From positions 246,514 through 310,513 of the forward strand of contig NMRB01000035.1 in assembly GCA_002633025.1 (NCBI GenBank): DNA of 64,000 nucleotides, read 5' to 3'. A program made the position numbers and the translations under genes. Positions 24,901-33,896 of the stretch are shown piece after piece (positions within the stretch are counted from its first letter, which is position 1; each line of letters begins with the position of its first letter). Source of the stretch: Notospermus geniculatus (taxonomy: Eukaryota > Nemertea > Pilidiophora > Heteronemertea > Lineidae). Under the pieces are notes generated by a model that was not told where the DNA came from, made no database searches, and was given only the letters and a program-made list of their open reading frames with translations.

Positions 24901-27900
24901 AATGAGATGCACCTTGAGTTCTCCAGCACCAGATCAAGTTGATTGTGAACGTACCTTATAGCCCTTCAAGATACCATTACGATGATCCTTCGCCGGCGGA
25001 CTCCATGAAACAAGAATGGTATTATTTGCCACCTTCCTGGCGACGATACTCTGTGGAGGCATTGACGGGACGTCCTCCAATGTTTGAACTCTGACCCCGT
25101 TACTCAGTTGTCCTTCCACTGTCAGATAAAATGGCTGTATTCGTATCTCGTACCACGTGTATTTTTGCAGATTGCGAAGAACGTACATCGTAGCCCGCGG
25201 TGATGTCACTGTCTCAATGCTGTACTCCACGTGATGGTGGTGGTGATGATGAGCGTGGGTCAGTGGCATAGGGCGGTACTTGATGTGAAATCCTTCAATG
25301 TACTTGTGGGACTTGATAACCTGGAAGGTATGAAGTAACTCTCAAAACTATTTGCCTTGGGAAAATCTGATACTGAAGCCATTACGATCTTTTGGGTATA
25401 GCCGGACGGGCTCTTGGTTCCTAGGGGATGAAAGGTCTGGAGACAGAAGGTGTGGGGGCAAACTAAATGGGCCACAGCAGACCTACTCGCTTGAGTTTGG
25501 TGAAGTCTGACAACTTACGTTCCAGTTAATCTTGACAGCTGTTGAGCTGATGACCTCTGGTTCTCGTAGCTGGACCACGTTTCCACTCAGCTTCTCCTCC
25601 ACGAGTGGAATATCAAACTGTGCCAGTGTCGGTCTGGATCCGTCTCCTCCTGGGCAAAAGAAACAACCTAATACATTGCAACGGGGTCGGCACATCGAAC
25701 GCTTACGTCACAAAACAGGTGGACGGACATTGTGGTGGCTGTGCAACTTATGAGAGGTTGTGACCACAACACTTTCATTGCCAAGGCCAATGTTCTCAAA
25801 AATAAAACATGTAAAGTGCTTGAAAGGCACAAGAAGATTGTGACAAAGGTATGCATTAAAAAGCTCTCAGTGAGTGCTTTCAAATGAATACCAATGTGAC
25901 GGGGTTTCAGAAAGACTTCAAGATTTGGTAGCGAAATTGTCACTGGCCGTGAAGGGGTGAAATTAATCTTGGATCTGACAACAAGAAAATGCTCCTTAAA
26001 GTACCGTGACCCACGGATGAAACAGGTATTGGAGGCAAGTGCCAAGGGAATGGACCACGTGGAATGAAAGGTACAAAGGGAACAATGTGGCTGTGTGTGG
26101 GAAAATATACAACACGTAATTGCTATAATCCACATATATACAATTTCAAATGTACATAATGGGCAGTTTTGTGTCGAAAAAGTAGTTATTAAAATCAACA
26201 CCTCGTCCATAAAAATGCATTTCGTAATCATTATTGTAACCCGAGGCAAAGTTCAAACACCTCATTTTGATACTTTTATGTTGCAAGTGGCCTGGGAAAT
26301 GAATGAACTATTTCAATGGTGTATCATATGAAATTTAATCCATGTATAGGGCATACGATGACATCAAAATAAAATAGCACCAGGTTACATACAAGAGACT
26401 AATGTTATCTTATTGATTTTGTCTTTATTGTTCAACTCATTATTCCAATCGTTTTTCTGATCAAATGACACCGATGAATCAGGACTGCTGATCAATCATG
26501 TTATGTAGGCAGATGACCTTTCACGGGATTCGTTACTTAAACTTTGGCTCAACTTTCATGACTCTTGATACCCCACTGCCATTTCACAACATGGGCGTCA
26601 GTGTTGTAACACACCTGTTTTAGACCTAACTCTTGGAATCATGGGGGATAAAAGGGTTAGTTACTACAAGGACACTGACCTCCAGTCCGAACAGGTTCAG
26701 ATACAGCACTCGGTAGACTCAATCCATGGGAATTCCTCGCACGGACTAGAAACATGTAGCTGGTATCCCGACGAAGGTTCTTCACTTCGTAGGATTCCTG
26801 ACTTCCCTGGATACGATCAGAAGCAACCACCCAACCCTGTAAAGAACATCATTATCAGTATCACTGAGACCAGAGGTGGATCTAGGGGAGGGTGCATGTG
26901 GCACAGTCCTCCCTCATGATGCTAAAATATGTTTTTTACCTCGGAAGTAATAAGTGCCATTGTTCACTTCACCCCTGTACCTGAAGCTTATTTTATCTGC
27001 AGTTTCGACAGAGTTGACGATTCCATGGACATACGGGACATACCTGGCCAGTCTCGTGACTGAAGTACTCTACAAAGAATGCAATGACAGGCGACGCCCC
27101 CTGGTTTGGATTCTGTTTCCACATCAGCTTGACGGAGTTCTCCTTGATCTCGGTGATGATAGGTTTTGATGGCGCACCGGGAAAGGTTGACGGCTCGGGC
27201 GTTCGGTGAAAGATAACGGAAGGTTTGCTAGGCGCTGCAATGGAACAAACAGAATATTGTCTTATCATAACTGGCTTTTATTTAACATTTTTTTGCATCA
27301 GTGCATTGCATTGCCACAACACACATCATCTGGTGCTTGCACACACAATCAATTTGTTTCCCATTGAAGAGGAATCAAGGCCTGAGTACTCACTGTTTAC
27401 ATGATAAGCTAAAATATAGAGAAAGGTGAAGTTAGACTTGGTCAGCATGTGATTTGATTCCTTGGTGTGTTTGATCAGTGCAGTAGTACGAAAATAACTC
27501 CTTATTTCGTCTCACAACCCATGGCATTTAGATCACTCCAAACTCATCTAAATCTGTCTTGAATATTGTGTTTGCTTCAGAAGGCCTAAATATGTGAGTC
27601 AATAGTGTAAGCCATGGACCCTGACTGGTTACCGGTTACACGACAGGGTACCCCCTTCCCACGACCCCACACAACATCCATGCTTCACTCCTCCATCAGC
27701 ACAGGACCAGATGAGTCTCCTACCTTCGACAGTTAGTGCGGCACTCCATGTAGTCTCCCCAGTCTCGCTCACAGCTTTACACGTATACATCCCAGTGTCA
27801 GAGAACTGTAAATCTGATATCTGTAGAGTCCCAGATCCAAGGAGGGTGATCCTGGTACTCGCGCCTGCTTCTAAGGGTTTCCCATCTTTGTACCAGACAA

Positions 27901-30900
27901 CAGTTGGCTGAGGATCCCCTGATGACTGGCAGATTAACATGGCTACACTGTTGATGGGGAGAGTCTGGTTTTGGGGACCTTGGTGGATGATAGGTGGTGG
28001 CCTTGGGTCAACATCTGCAACATGAAATGAGTGAAGTTATGTAAGAGTCAAGTAGGTTCCATAGTGGCATTATTAGTGACAATATTTTGAACTCACAACC
28101 TCCTGGTCAGTAGTCCAGCACTCAACCACCATGCCTCCACACTGATTCACTGATTAAGGAGATCAAGAGAAGGACAATTTGTGACAGTGGAGACTAGATA
28201 AGATAGGAAAGCTCCTTCTCCTCCTGTTCACCACATCACTCACCCTTGACTTCCACCTTGGCCTTTGCAAACGCACTCCCCGCCACACTCAACGCTTGAC
28301 AGATATACTCCCCCGCATCGTCCTTCTGAGCACGCTCAATGTTCAGGGTTCCCTCCTCCGTGACGGAGAAACGGCCATGATCCTGGCGTGGGAACATGAG
28401 AATCTGGCTGTCCTCCTTGTTCCAAAAGACAGCAGGAGGGGGGTTCCCTGTTACCTCACACTTCAACGTGACGGTCCGCCCGACACCGACGACTTTGTCT
28501 TGTGGGGTGGTGACGAATGAGGGATGTGCTGAAAGAGAATGTGGGTCAAAATGTAGAAGAAGTCGACAATCGGCAAGACATTGAATTAATGTCTTTGACT
28601 TTCGACTTACGCCAAGACCAGTGACACAAACGACTGCCCAAAGTTTCTAGTTGCCCATTGAGAGGGACAGAAAATACAGTCAGCAACTGCTGCCATCTCT
28701 TGGCGGGAGACAGAACTATATTCCATAGCCACAACTATTTCTGGCCAACTGCTGATAAACAGACACTAAAAGTACACAATGTCACGACAGACCACCTAAA
28801 TATCCGGCCGTCAATGTTCAACCACTTTTTACTCTAAATCCTCCTACACACATTCAAGTGCTCAGCACATACTTCATAGCCTAGATATTTCATTTGTTTC
28901 TTAGTCATGTACTTCAAAAGAATTCATCCTAACCACCATCACCAACTGCAAAAAACCTGACAGCAGCGGGCAAAGAGAAATGTCTCTGTTAGGTGAATTC
29001 AACTGAACTTTGGTGTCCATAAAGGCGTCTAAACTAAGGGAGGTTGGCTATACTCTACTTACAGTGAACAGTAAGCCTGCCAACAGCCTCAATGGTCCCC
29101 ACAGGATTCTCAGCCTTACAGACGTACAACCCCTCATCATCAACCTTCACTCGGGATATCTTCAGGCTCTTATCCTCCAAGATACGATTCCTGAAACATA
29201 CAGAAGAATCAAACCATTTAACATCAAACATATAAGGCGAGGGGTACCCCTTGCCATCCCGAAATAGCCAATTTAGGAGACCCTGTTGAAATATCCTCAG
29301 ATAGTTATACGCCAGGTCACTCAACACGTTGGTACAACATGAGGGTAGGCCGGGCCCTACTCACCTGTTCACTGGGATCTGACCGTCCTCCTTTCTCCAC
29401 ACAATAACCGGTGCCGGGTCACCAGACGCCTTACACTCAAACTGGACGTCCTCGTTCTCTGTCACCAAGATATCATCGGGTTGTTTGATAAACTTGGGCT
29501 TTTCTGGAAGAAGGAACATCAATGACTGATATCAAGAGAACGTACGCACATGGAAGGAAGAGACAGGGTTGAGGATCTGTGCAGCGCTTTTTGACCGAAT
29601 GTCATCAACAAGTCAGCGTTCGCTAAGGCTCTCAAAAGTAGCAGGTTACCCGCCAAACACTGATGTATGTTTTCTGAGAAGGGGCCACATCGATCTTTAC
29701 ATGCATAAGTGGTGGGTGTGCCCTTCCCATCTATCCAAATCCCTGCATCCACCCCTGCAGGTGACAAGTAGCCTGTTGAGCAACACTACGTCCCCACCAA
29801 CTTCATCTTTGGCCGATTTGTTTCCCATTAGAAGTCTACAGGGAAGGAGCCGTAATGTACCTTGCTACTTTCTCATGAATCACCACTGTGATTACCCAAA
29901 AGCTTTAGAGACCCCTGCCGACAGTACACGCAACCTCAGCAAACTGTTTAATGGGGATTCAGCGCTTCTCCTATCAAGAACAATCTCCAGGGAGGTGTCC
30001 CGACATCCCCCACAAGGTTTGTAATGATCCTTACCTAATACAGAGAGCACTGCCTTAGGACTATGTCTATCGTCCGCGATATTAGTTGCGACGCAAACAT
30101 ATTCCCCAGAGTCACTCTTCCTGGCATCAGTGATTACGAGGTTCCCGTTGTCCTGCAACCGGATACGTGATGTCTCCGTCACGGGTTTACCATCCCTCTC
30201 CCATTTGACCCACGGATCAGGCTGACCTTTTGGAGGCCGGCATTCCATGATTGCGGCATCTCCAACAGCTACCTGGGTATTCTTGGGCTGAACCTTGAAG
30301 TCTTCTCGTAAAACTGAAAATAAGGAAAAGGAATTGCTGTGCGGTACAGCGTATGGCGCAAGTCGCTGGATAAGGTCCAGGGTTTGGCGCAAGTCGCTGG
30401 GTGAAGTCCAGTGTCTGGTTGCATCAACGGATAAGGTCCTGCCGCTGGCGCAAGTTGCTGAATAAGGTCCAGCGTCTTGGTCACGTCACCGGATAAGATC
30501 CAGTTTCTGGAGCGAGTCGCTGGATAAGGCCCAGGGTCTGGCGCAAGTCATTGAATAAGGTCCAGCATCTAGGGCACGTCATTGGATAACATCCAGCCTC
30601 TGGCGTGAGTTGCTGGACAAGGTCCAGTACCAGATGGAATAGCTGTGGAGAACATAATGCCCCTATCTCAAATTCGTTGAGCGAGCCATAAATTTGTATG
30701 TAAAAGCTGAATGCATTCCAGTATCATGTACCAGGCCATTCTGGGATATAAGGTAGAAAATGTATGATATACTTTTTATTTCCATGGAACTGGATGATTG
30801 GATGGAGGATTGGGGTTCCAATGAAACCTTATGTGATTGGGTTTAGATAGTTTTCAGTCTTTTTGTACATGCATCTTCTTAAAAATTTGGCAGCATCCAA

Positions 30901-33237
30901 CTTGTCAGTGAAAGGGCAGAGAGGGAAACAACATAGTCCAGCCATAGGAAAGGATAATGTAGCCAAGGCAAAGACAAGTTTCTGCTCCTAACAAAAAGTA
31001 ACGGCCCCATCCTCCGCTAACAGAAACCTAACTCCCCTGGTACACATGGTCAATAATTGCCTTCTGTTTTCCTAGCCGGTAACTAATTTTCTCTGTGCTG
31101 AGGTATGTTGCCATTACACCTAACCAAACGAACTGGTAAATGTTTTTGGACACACCACCACAGGTAGCCAAATCATTTTTTCTCTGGAAAAACATTCTTC
31201 GTCTAATAAAAAGAGGTGAAAGGCAGACAAGTTTGGCCTCAACATTTGCCTTTCTCAACAGGTTGATGTTCTCTGAAATATGTGAAATCTGACCAGGTAA
31301 TTTAGGAAGTTAGCTTGGCGAGTTTAAATACCCTGAAAGCGGCTCCTCCAAGTGGGAGTTTTCTCATGCGAATGTGGCTCTCAATGTGCAATTCATGGTT
31401 GTTGGTTTCAGCAGGACTTACGCTTAGACCAATGATGCAAAATACTGCTAAGTTTGTGGCTTGTTGGTTTCGGCAGGACTTACGCTTAGACCAATGATGC
31501 AAAATACTGCTAAGTTTGTGGCTTGTTGGTTTCGGCAGGACTTACGCTTAGACCAATGATGCAAAAGACTGCTAAGTTGGCTGAGTTGCCCATGAAGAGC
31601 GAACTTCCGTGACAAGAACTGATCAGCGAGAGAGTTTTGTCTAAGTACAAAGACTTCTGTCTTTATAAAAATGTGGCAACGACGTCAATATTAAAATCAC
31701 AACATTAAGATGAAATTTTCAAATCACAAAGTTCACTTCAGCAAAAGCCCACTTTTTTGTAATTTACATAGTTGTGAATTCCACCAGAAAGTTGAAGCCA
31801 TTCATAGAGAGGAACACATTTTTGTTAATCAATCACTTTTCAAACTATAAAACAAGGCTTACTTCATCAAATACAAAACAATCTTGCATGGGCGGATTGG
31901 ATGATTTTGTTGAAAGAAGAATGTTTTTTCATCAATATCGGAAATAACAAAATATTTCGATTCAAAAAGCAACGTACGACAAAACTGAATGTTACGAACA
32001 ACGATTGAATGGAAAAAACTCGAATCAGACTGATGGTTCGACTGAACAGAAGACAAGAAGAGACAGGAAGAAAATGGGAACAAAAAAGTCTACAGAAATG
32101 GGCCACAAAACCTGCTCATATAAAACTTTATATTCAATTATGATGTGATAGAATTGTTTCTATGGCAACTAAATTGGCATAAATCAGTCGCAAAAATCCA
32201 ATTCTAAATTGATTTTTGAAGAATTTTCATATTTTCTGAATTACACGCTATTCTGAAAGAATTTTGACTATTTATAGAGTTAACACTGTTCCGTTTCATT
32301 TCAGCACAACTTGAACAACAAAATTGTACAATGTTGCACAAAGTAGGTCCCTTATGTTATATATAATATCGATGAACAAAGGCGAATTGAGAAATATTGG
32401 AATTTAGTTTCATTCTTTGTGAAACATGAAGTTCAAATATTAGGTTCTCAAACACAATTTCTCAAAGGAAGTGAACATAGCATATAATGTAGGTGCTGAC
32501 GGGGTGGAATATTCTGGTATCAACTGATGTCGGTGAGGTTGAACAGACATCATGCTGTGTTCATACCGCAGAGGACAAAGACATAAAGTGACTTATGTAT
32601 AGCCCCTTTAAAACTATTGCTTCACCAATGAACCCTGAAGAGATTCCACCAACATATATCTCCCTTGAGCACCAAAAAACACATTTTCCCTCTAGTGACA
32701 GCAGATTAGCACTTTAGCAGGAAGACCAATTTGTCAAACGGCTTGGTGTAATTTGTCATCTGGTCTCATGGATAAATCATTAAGCCAAGAGAAGCCACTT
32801 TCTTTAGGTTTCACAACATCTTGACGCTTTCATTCCAATAGTTTTAACCACTAGTGACACCTATTGAGGCAGTCGGCTAGGGTCCCCATACTTACCAGCG
32901 ATTTCCAGCGTAGCGTTCCGACTTATCGCCGTCCCGTGAATATTCGTCGCATTACAGTAGTACGTTCCAACATCCGGTTTATTATTTTTATTATGGATAA
33001 TCCGGTAGAAGAAAAGTTGACCATAATTCACCAATGTCCGGTGCGATGTTGGATTCTCCCGGGCTGTGATCACGGGACGTTTGTTACGATACCACGTGAT
33101 CGTTGGTGGTGGGTCGCCATCAGCCTTGCAGTTCAACGTAGCGGGATCATTCTTGGCAACGTACTGGTTTTTAGGATGTTCGACGATTCGTGGGTTCGGG
33201 AGGCCATTCTTGTCTGTGGTGCGCTTGATCCGATCAG
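12727..33237 (-). CDS. robo: Roundabout (Robo) axon-guidance receptor, 20 exons, signal-peptide exon missing
   Basis: Robo is a single-pass neuronal receptor for the secreted protein Slit and steers growing axons. Twenty minus-strand exons join with matching phases into about 1,589 residues (human ROBO1 is about 1,650). Order: Ig1 (1-114), Ig2 (115-207), Ig3 (208-296), Ig4 (297-391), Ig5 (392-488), three FN3 domains (489-825), transmembrane helix (about 842-867), basic stop-transfer KRRRNRK, then a 720-residue tail with PYATT (967-971), LLPPPP (1080-1085), a [19 protein letters not shown] block and [11 protein letters not shown]. Ig1 and Ig2, which bind Slit in known Robos, are well conserved. 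Absent: start codon and signal peptide, expected further right. Odd: a seven-histidine run in FN3-2. A DCC, neogenin or Ig-CAM identity is excluded by the tail motifs. Confidence 0.96.
13010..13222. mobile_element. Foldback, CCCTTTCACTG ends
   Basis: Begins GCCCTTTCACTGCAGAGG and ends CACTGGGAGTGAAAGGGTG; internal GGTATTCATTGGAAAGCTCT and TGAATACCAATGTGACAGG pair imperfectly. Sits in the last Robo intron. Confidence 0.7.
13572..13736 (-). CDS. robo: Robo exon: proline/glutamine-rich tail
   Basis: Reads [52 protein letters not shown]. Acceptor TTTCTAG, donor T|GTAAGT, phase 1-1. Low complexity, so support rests on phases, splice sites and position. Confidence 0.85.
14031..14168. mobile_element. 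Near-perfect 138-bp palindrome
   Basis: CTCTAGGGCCCATAT at the left and ATATGGGCCCTAGAG at the right enclose an almost uninterrupted inverted repeat centred on GCATGCTTATAAGCATGC. Only one or two positions mismatch. It lies in a Robo intron. Confidence 0.9.
14444..14650 (+). mobile_element. tRNA-derived SINE-like sequence
   Basis: Box B-like GGTTCAATTCC at 14487 with a weak upstream box A, then a body ending GAAGTGCTTTGGGACTC, a common SINE/LINE tail word. Directly abuts the Robo exon ending at 14656. Confidence 0.5.
14656..14802 (-). CDS. robo: Robo exon: [11 protein letters not shown] block
   Basis: Reads [20 protein letters not shown] then [26 protein letters not shown] is a conserved Robo tail motif. 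The donor is either at 14655 (G|GTCAGT) or three codons earlier at 14664 (G|GTCAAC); both keep phase 1. Confidence 0.88.
14803..16216. other. Robo intron
   Basis: No coding signal, no clear foldback; unique-looking AT-rich sequence with short open frames only. Confidence 0.7.
16217..16426 (-). CDS. robo: Robo exon: WASVT / [14 protein letters not shown] block
   Basis: Reads [50 protein letters not shown], a C-terminal block shared by chordate Robo receptors. Phase 1-1, acceptor TTCTAG, donor G|GTATGA. Confidence 0.94.
17530..17665. mobile_element. MITE, AAGGCCCGTTTCCACAGA ends
   Basis: AAGGCCCGTTTCCACAGA...TCTGTGGAAACGAGCCTTTA, with inner GCGTGAGCGTTT / ACGCAGCGTGAAACGC. Ends resemble the copy-specific insertion at 45236-45735 (AGGCCCCTTTTACACTA). 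Confidence 0.8.
17692..18066. mobile_element. 375-bp foldback, TAAACTCCCTACGCAGTTGT ends (copy 1, complete)
   Basis: TAAACTCCCTACGCAGTTGT is matched by ACAACTGCGTAGGGAGTTTA. A second inner inverted repeat carries CGCGTTTGGTCAACAGATGG / CCATCTGTTGACCAAACGCG. A close second copy is at 33572-33896. Confidence 0.88.
18326..18540. repeat. About 45-bp tandem repeat, 5 units
   Basis: GTGACTCTACCCTATAGAAC recurs five times at 44-45-base spacing. Confidence 0.88.
19846..20030 (-). CDS. robo: Robo exon: acidic cytoplasmic segment
   Basis: Reads [37 protein letters not shown] and ends [10 protein letters not shown]. An in-frame stop shortly beyond is bypassed by a good G|GTAAGC donor that fits the next exon's phase, so this is not the C terminus. 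Phase 2 to 1. Confidence 0.9.
20245..20905 (-). CDS. robo: Robo exon: large proline-rich cytoplasmic exon (LLPPPP, CC2-like)
   Basis: Residues about 1055-1274. [15 protein letters not shown] fits the Ena/VASP EVH1-binding motif CC2. The rest is low-complexity, rich in R, S, P, Q, with repeated SPRN/SPR words (RSMSPRN, RNQSPRN, RSSSPRG). Phase 1 to 2, donor AG|GTGAGT. Confidence 0.95.
21062..21275 (-). CDS. robo: Robo exon: cytoplasmic tail, MLPP segment
   Basis: Residues 984-1054, Ser/Asn-rich, including [20 protein letters not shown]. Phase 0 to 1; TTTTTCAG acceptor and G|GTAAGG donor. Confidence 0.9.
21444..21730 (-). CDS. robo: Robo exon: cytoplasmic tail with PYATT motif
   Basis: Contains [20 protein letters not shown] followed by ATTNL: the conserved tyrosine motif that is an Abl target in known Robos. 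Start set at 21730 because this acceptor (CTTGTCTTCAG) restores the phase left by the transmembrane exon; the open frame continues to another AG at 21782, which would be out of phase unless an unseen small exon intervenes. Donor CAG|GTTAGT, phase 0. Confidence 0.85.
22368..22553 (-). CDS. robo: Robo exon: transmembrane segment
   Basis: Reads [17 protein letters not shown] then [20 protein letters not shown]. The EPWFI start, CVFSIWLY end and following basic residues match Robo. Phase 1-1, donor C|GTAAGT. Confidence 0.95.
22554..24605. other. Robo intron before the transmembrane exon, CpG-rich centre
   Basis: Contains a foldback (22860-23211) and a stretch to about 23600 visibly richer in CG than the surroundings. 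No exon recognised; open frames of 117 and 95 codons there show no family resemblance. Confidence 0.6.
22860..23211. mobile_element. Foldback, AGGAGCTGGACGTCCAAGTT ends
   Basis: 25-bp terminal inverted repeats (AGGAGCTGGACGTCCAAGTT; AACTTGGACGTCGAACTCCT) around a CG-rich middle containing a direct repeat CTCGGTCACCCAGCC. Confidence 0.75.
24606..24771 (-). CDS. robo: Robo exon: FN3 domain 3, second half
   Basis: Reads [13 protein letters not shown], several N-glycosylation sequons (NSS, NIT, NAT), then [20 protein letters not shown]. Found by extending the open frame from acceptor TTTCAG to donor G|GTGAGT; too short to stand out as an open frame by itself. Phase 0 to 1. Confidence 0.92.
24955..25320 (-). 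CDS. robo: Robo exon: FN3 domain 2 rest and start of FN3 domain 3
   Basis: Residues 649-770. [12 protein letters not shown], then a THA-plus-seven-histidine run (residues 669-678), then [21 protein letters not shown]3-3 begins at [10 protein letters not shown] with [12 protein letters not shown]. The histidine run is coded by mixed CAT and CAC. Phase 0-0. Confidence 0.94.
25519..25649 (-). CDS. robo: Robo exon: FN3 domain 2, first part
   Basis: Reads [20 protein letters not shown] then STAVKINWN, ending in the FN3 tryptophan strand. Phase 1 to 0, donor AAC|GTAAGT. Confidence 0.92.
25765..25970. repeat. Dispersed foldback copy, AAGCTCTCAGTGAG family
   Basis: Shares AAGCTCTCAGTGAG, TGAATACCAATGTGACGGGG and CACTGGCCGTGAAGGGGTG with 13010-13222. 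In a Robo intron. Confidence 0.65.
26680..26836 (-). CDS. robo: Robo exon: FN3 domain 1, second half
   Basis: Reads [47 protein letters not shown]; the YxFxVRAxNxxG strand of FN3. Phase 0 to 1, donor G|GTCAGT. Confidence 0.93.
27044..27234 (-). CDS. robo: Robo exon: FN3 domain 1, first half
   Basis: Reads [20 protein letters not shown] then [12 protein letters not shown]; the conserved tryptophan of a fibronectin III fold. Donor CAG|GTATGT, phase 0. Confidence 0.93.
27724..28014 (-). CDS. robo: Robo exon: Ig domain 5
   Basis: Residues 392-488: [40 protein letters not shown] and [20 protein letters not shown], the last being typical of Robo Ig5. Phase 1-1. Confidence 0.95.
28080..28140 (-). 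mobile_element. tRNA-like SINE head, fragment
   Basis: Minus strand reads GCATGGTGGTTGAGTGCTGG, then GTTGTGAGTTCAAA, resembling degenerate box A and box B. In a Robo intron between Ig5 and Ig4 exons. Confidence 0.4.
28244..28528 (-). CDS. robo: Robo exon: Ig domain 4
   Basis: Residues 297-391: [18 protein letters not shown] and [16 protein letters not shown]. One complete, phase-symmetrical Ig module with a clear TTTCAG acceptor and G|GTGAGT donor. Confidence 0.95.
29063..29190 (-). CDS. robo: Robo exon: Ig domain 3, second half
   Basis: Reads [14 protein letters not shown] and [14 protein letters not shown], the second cysteine and the DxGxYxC strand. Phase 2 to 1, closing Ig3; donor T|GTAAGT. 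Confidence 0.94.
29365..29503 (-). CDS. robo: Robo exon: Ig domain 3, first half
   Basis: Reads [20 protein letters not shown] then [20 protein letters not shown]; first cysteine and tryptophan of Ig3. Donor AG|GTGAGT, phase 2. Confidence 0.94.
30035..30313 (-). CDS. robo: Robo exon: Ig domain 2
   Basis: Residues 115-207, beginning [10 protein letters not shown], which is the invariant Ig1-Ig2 linker of Robo. [13 protein letters not shown] and [10 protein letters not shown] carry the disulphide cysteines. Phase 1-1, so the module is symmetrical. The acceptor is 41 bases from a 31-bp minisatellite. Confidence 0.96.
30355..30633. repeat. 31-bp minisatellite, 9 units
   Basis: Units of the type GGCGCAAGTCGCTGGATAAG plus GTCCAG and a variable tail; one unit is 30 bases. 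It starts 41 bases intronward of the Ig2 acceptor. Confidence 0.92.
30634..32895. other. Robo intron between Ig1 and Ig2 exons
   Basis: Includes a 62-bp tandem repeat (31402-31587); otherwise AT-rich with nothing recognised. Confidence 0.7.
31402..31587. repeat. 62-bp tandem repeat, 3 units
   Basis: GGACTTACGCTTAGACCAAT recurs at 62-base spacing, almost without differences, so the array is recent. Confidence 0.9.
32896..33237 (-). CDS. robo: Robo exon: Ig domain 1
   Basis: Residues 1-114, starting in phase 1 after acceptor TTTTCCAG. Contains [25 protein letters not shown], and [14 protein letters not shown], the hallmark Robo Ig1 strands with both cysteines and the tryptophan. Donor G|GTAAGT, phase 1. 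A preceding exon ending in G, phase 1, is needed. Confidence 0.96.
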
Positions 33238-33571
33238 CTGGAAAACACGAAAAGGAAAGCATAAGATTGTGAAAGAACAGTCAGAACCATTCGACACAGA
33301 AAACACCGCACAAAACTCATCTGAAACAGAAATGGAAAGGGTTAAACTTGTGTATCGGCGTTATGTACAAATCAATTTCTTGCCAGTCTTTCATCAGCCA
33401 AACCAATCAATAAATACAATCACAGCTAAAATGTTCTCTGTATACTAATATATAAATGGATCATATCTGTTTGTCTCCCCGCTATGATAAACGCGGCGAT
33501 GGACACGATTTGTTTGTGAGAGTAATGAAAGCTTCCATGCCATCAGAATTGTTGGTATCACAGGATGGGGG

Positions 33572-33896
33572 NCAACTGCTTTACTTCGTGGAAGTCGCCG
33601 CGTTTGGTCAACAGATGGCGTCAGGGCCTGGCGCGAGTTTTACAGCCTATCAGCACGCTGCTTTCAGAACTCTTTGGCCCGTTGGCAACGGATGTTCTTG
33701 TGGTACCATGGCTACGAACCGCTCGGCCAATGAAAAAGTGTCTGAGGCCAGCTTGGTTACCGGTTGCTCGGTGCTCTCATTGGTCGACTCTTTCAGCGCC
33801 ACCTGTTGACCAAACGCGGCGAATTTTACGAAGTTAAGCAGTTGTGGAGAGCGGGTAAACCGGGGGGTGCGGTACACAACTGCGTCGGGAGTTTAG
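33572..33896. mobile_element. 375-bp foldback, copy 2, left end missing at an assembly N
   Basis: Matches 17760-18066 closely (same CGCGTTTGGTCAACAGATGG core and ACAACTGCGTCGGGAGTTTA right end). The left 70 bases are absent and an N sits exactly at the break (33572). Confidence 0.85.

Noticed and set aside
33456-33837. Plus-strand frames of 117 and 90 codons, also seen at 17649-18005
   Set aside because: They are the inside of the 375-bp foldback, shared by both copies, with an N in one; not genes.
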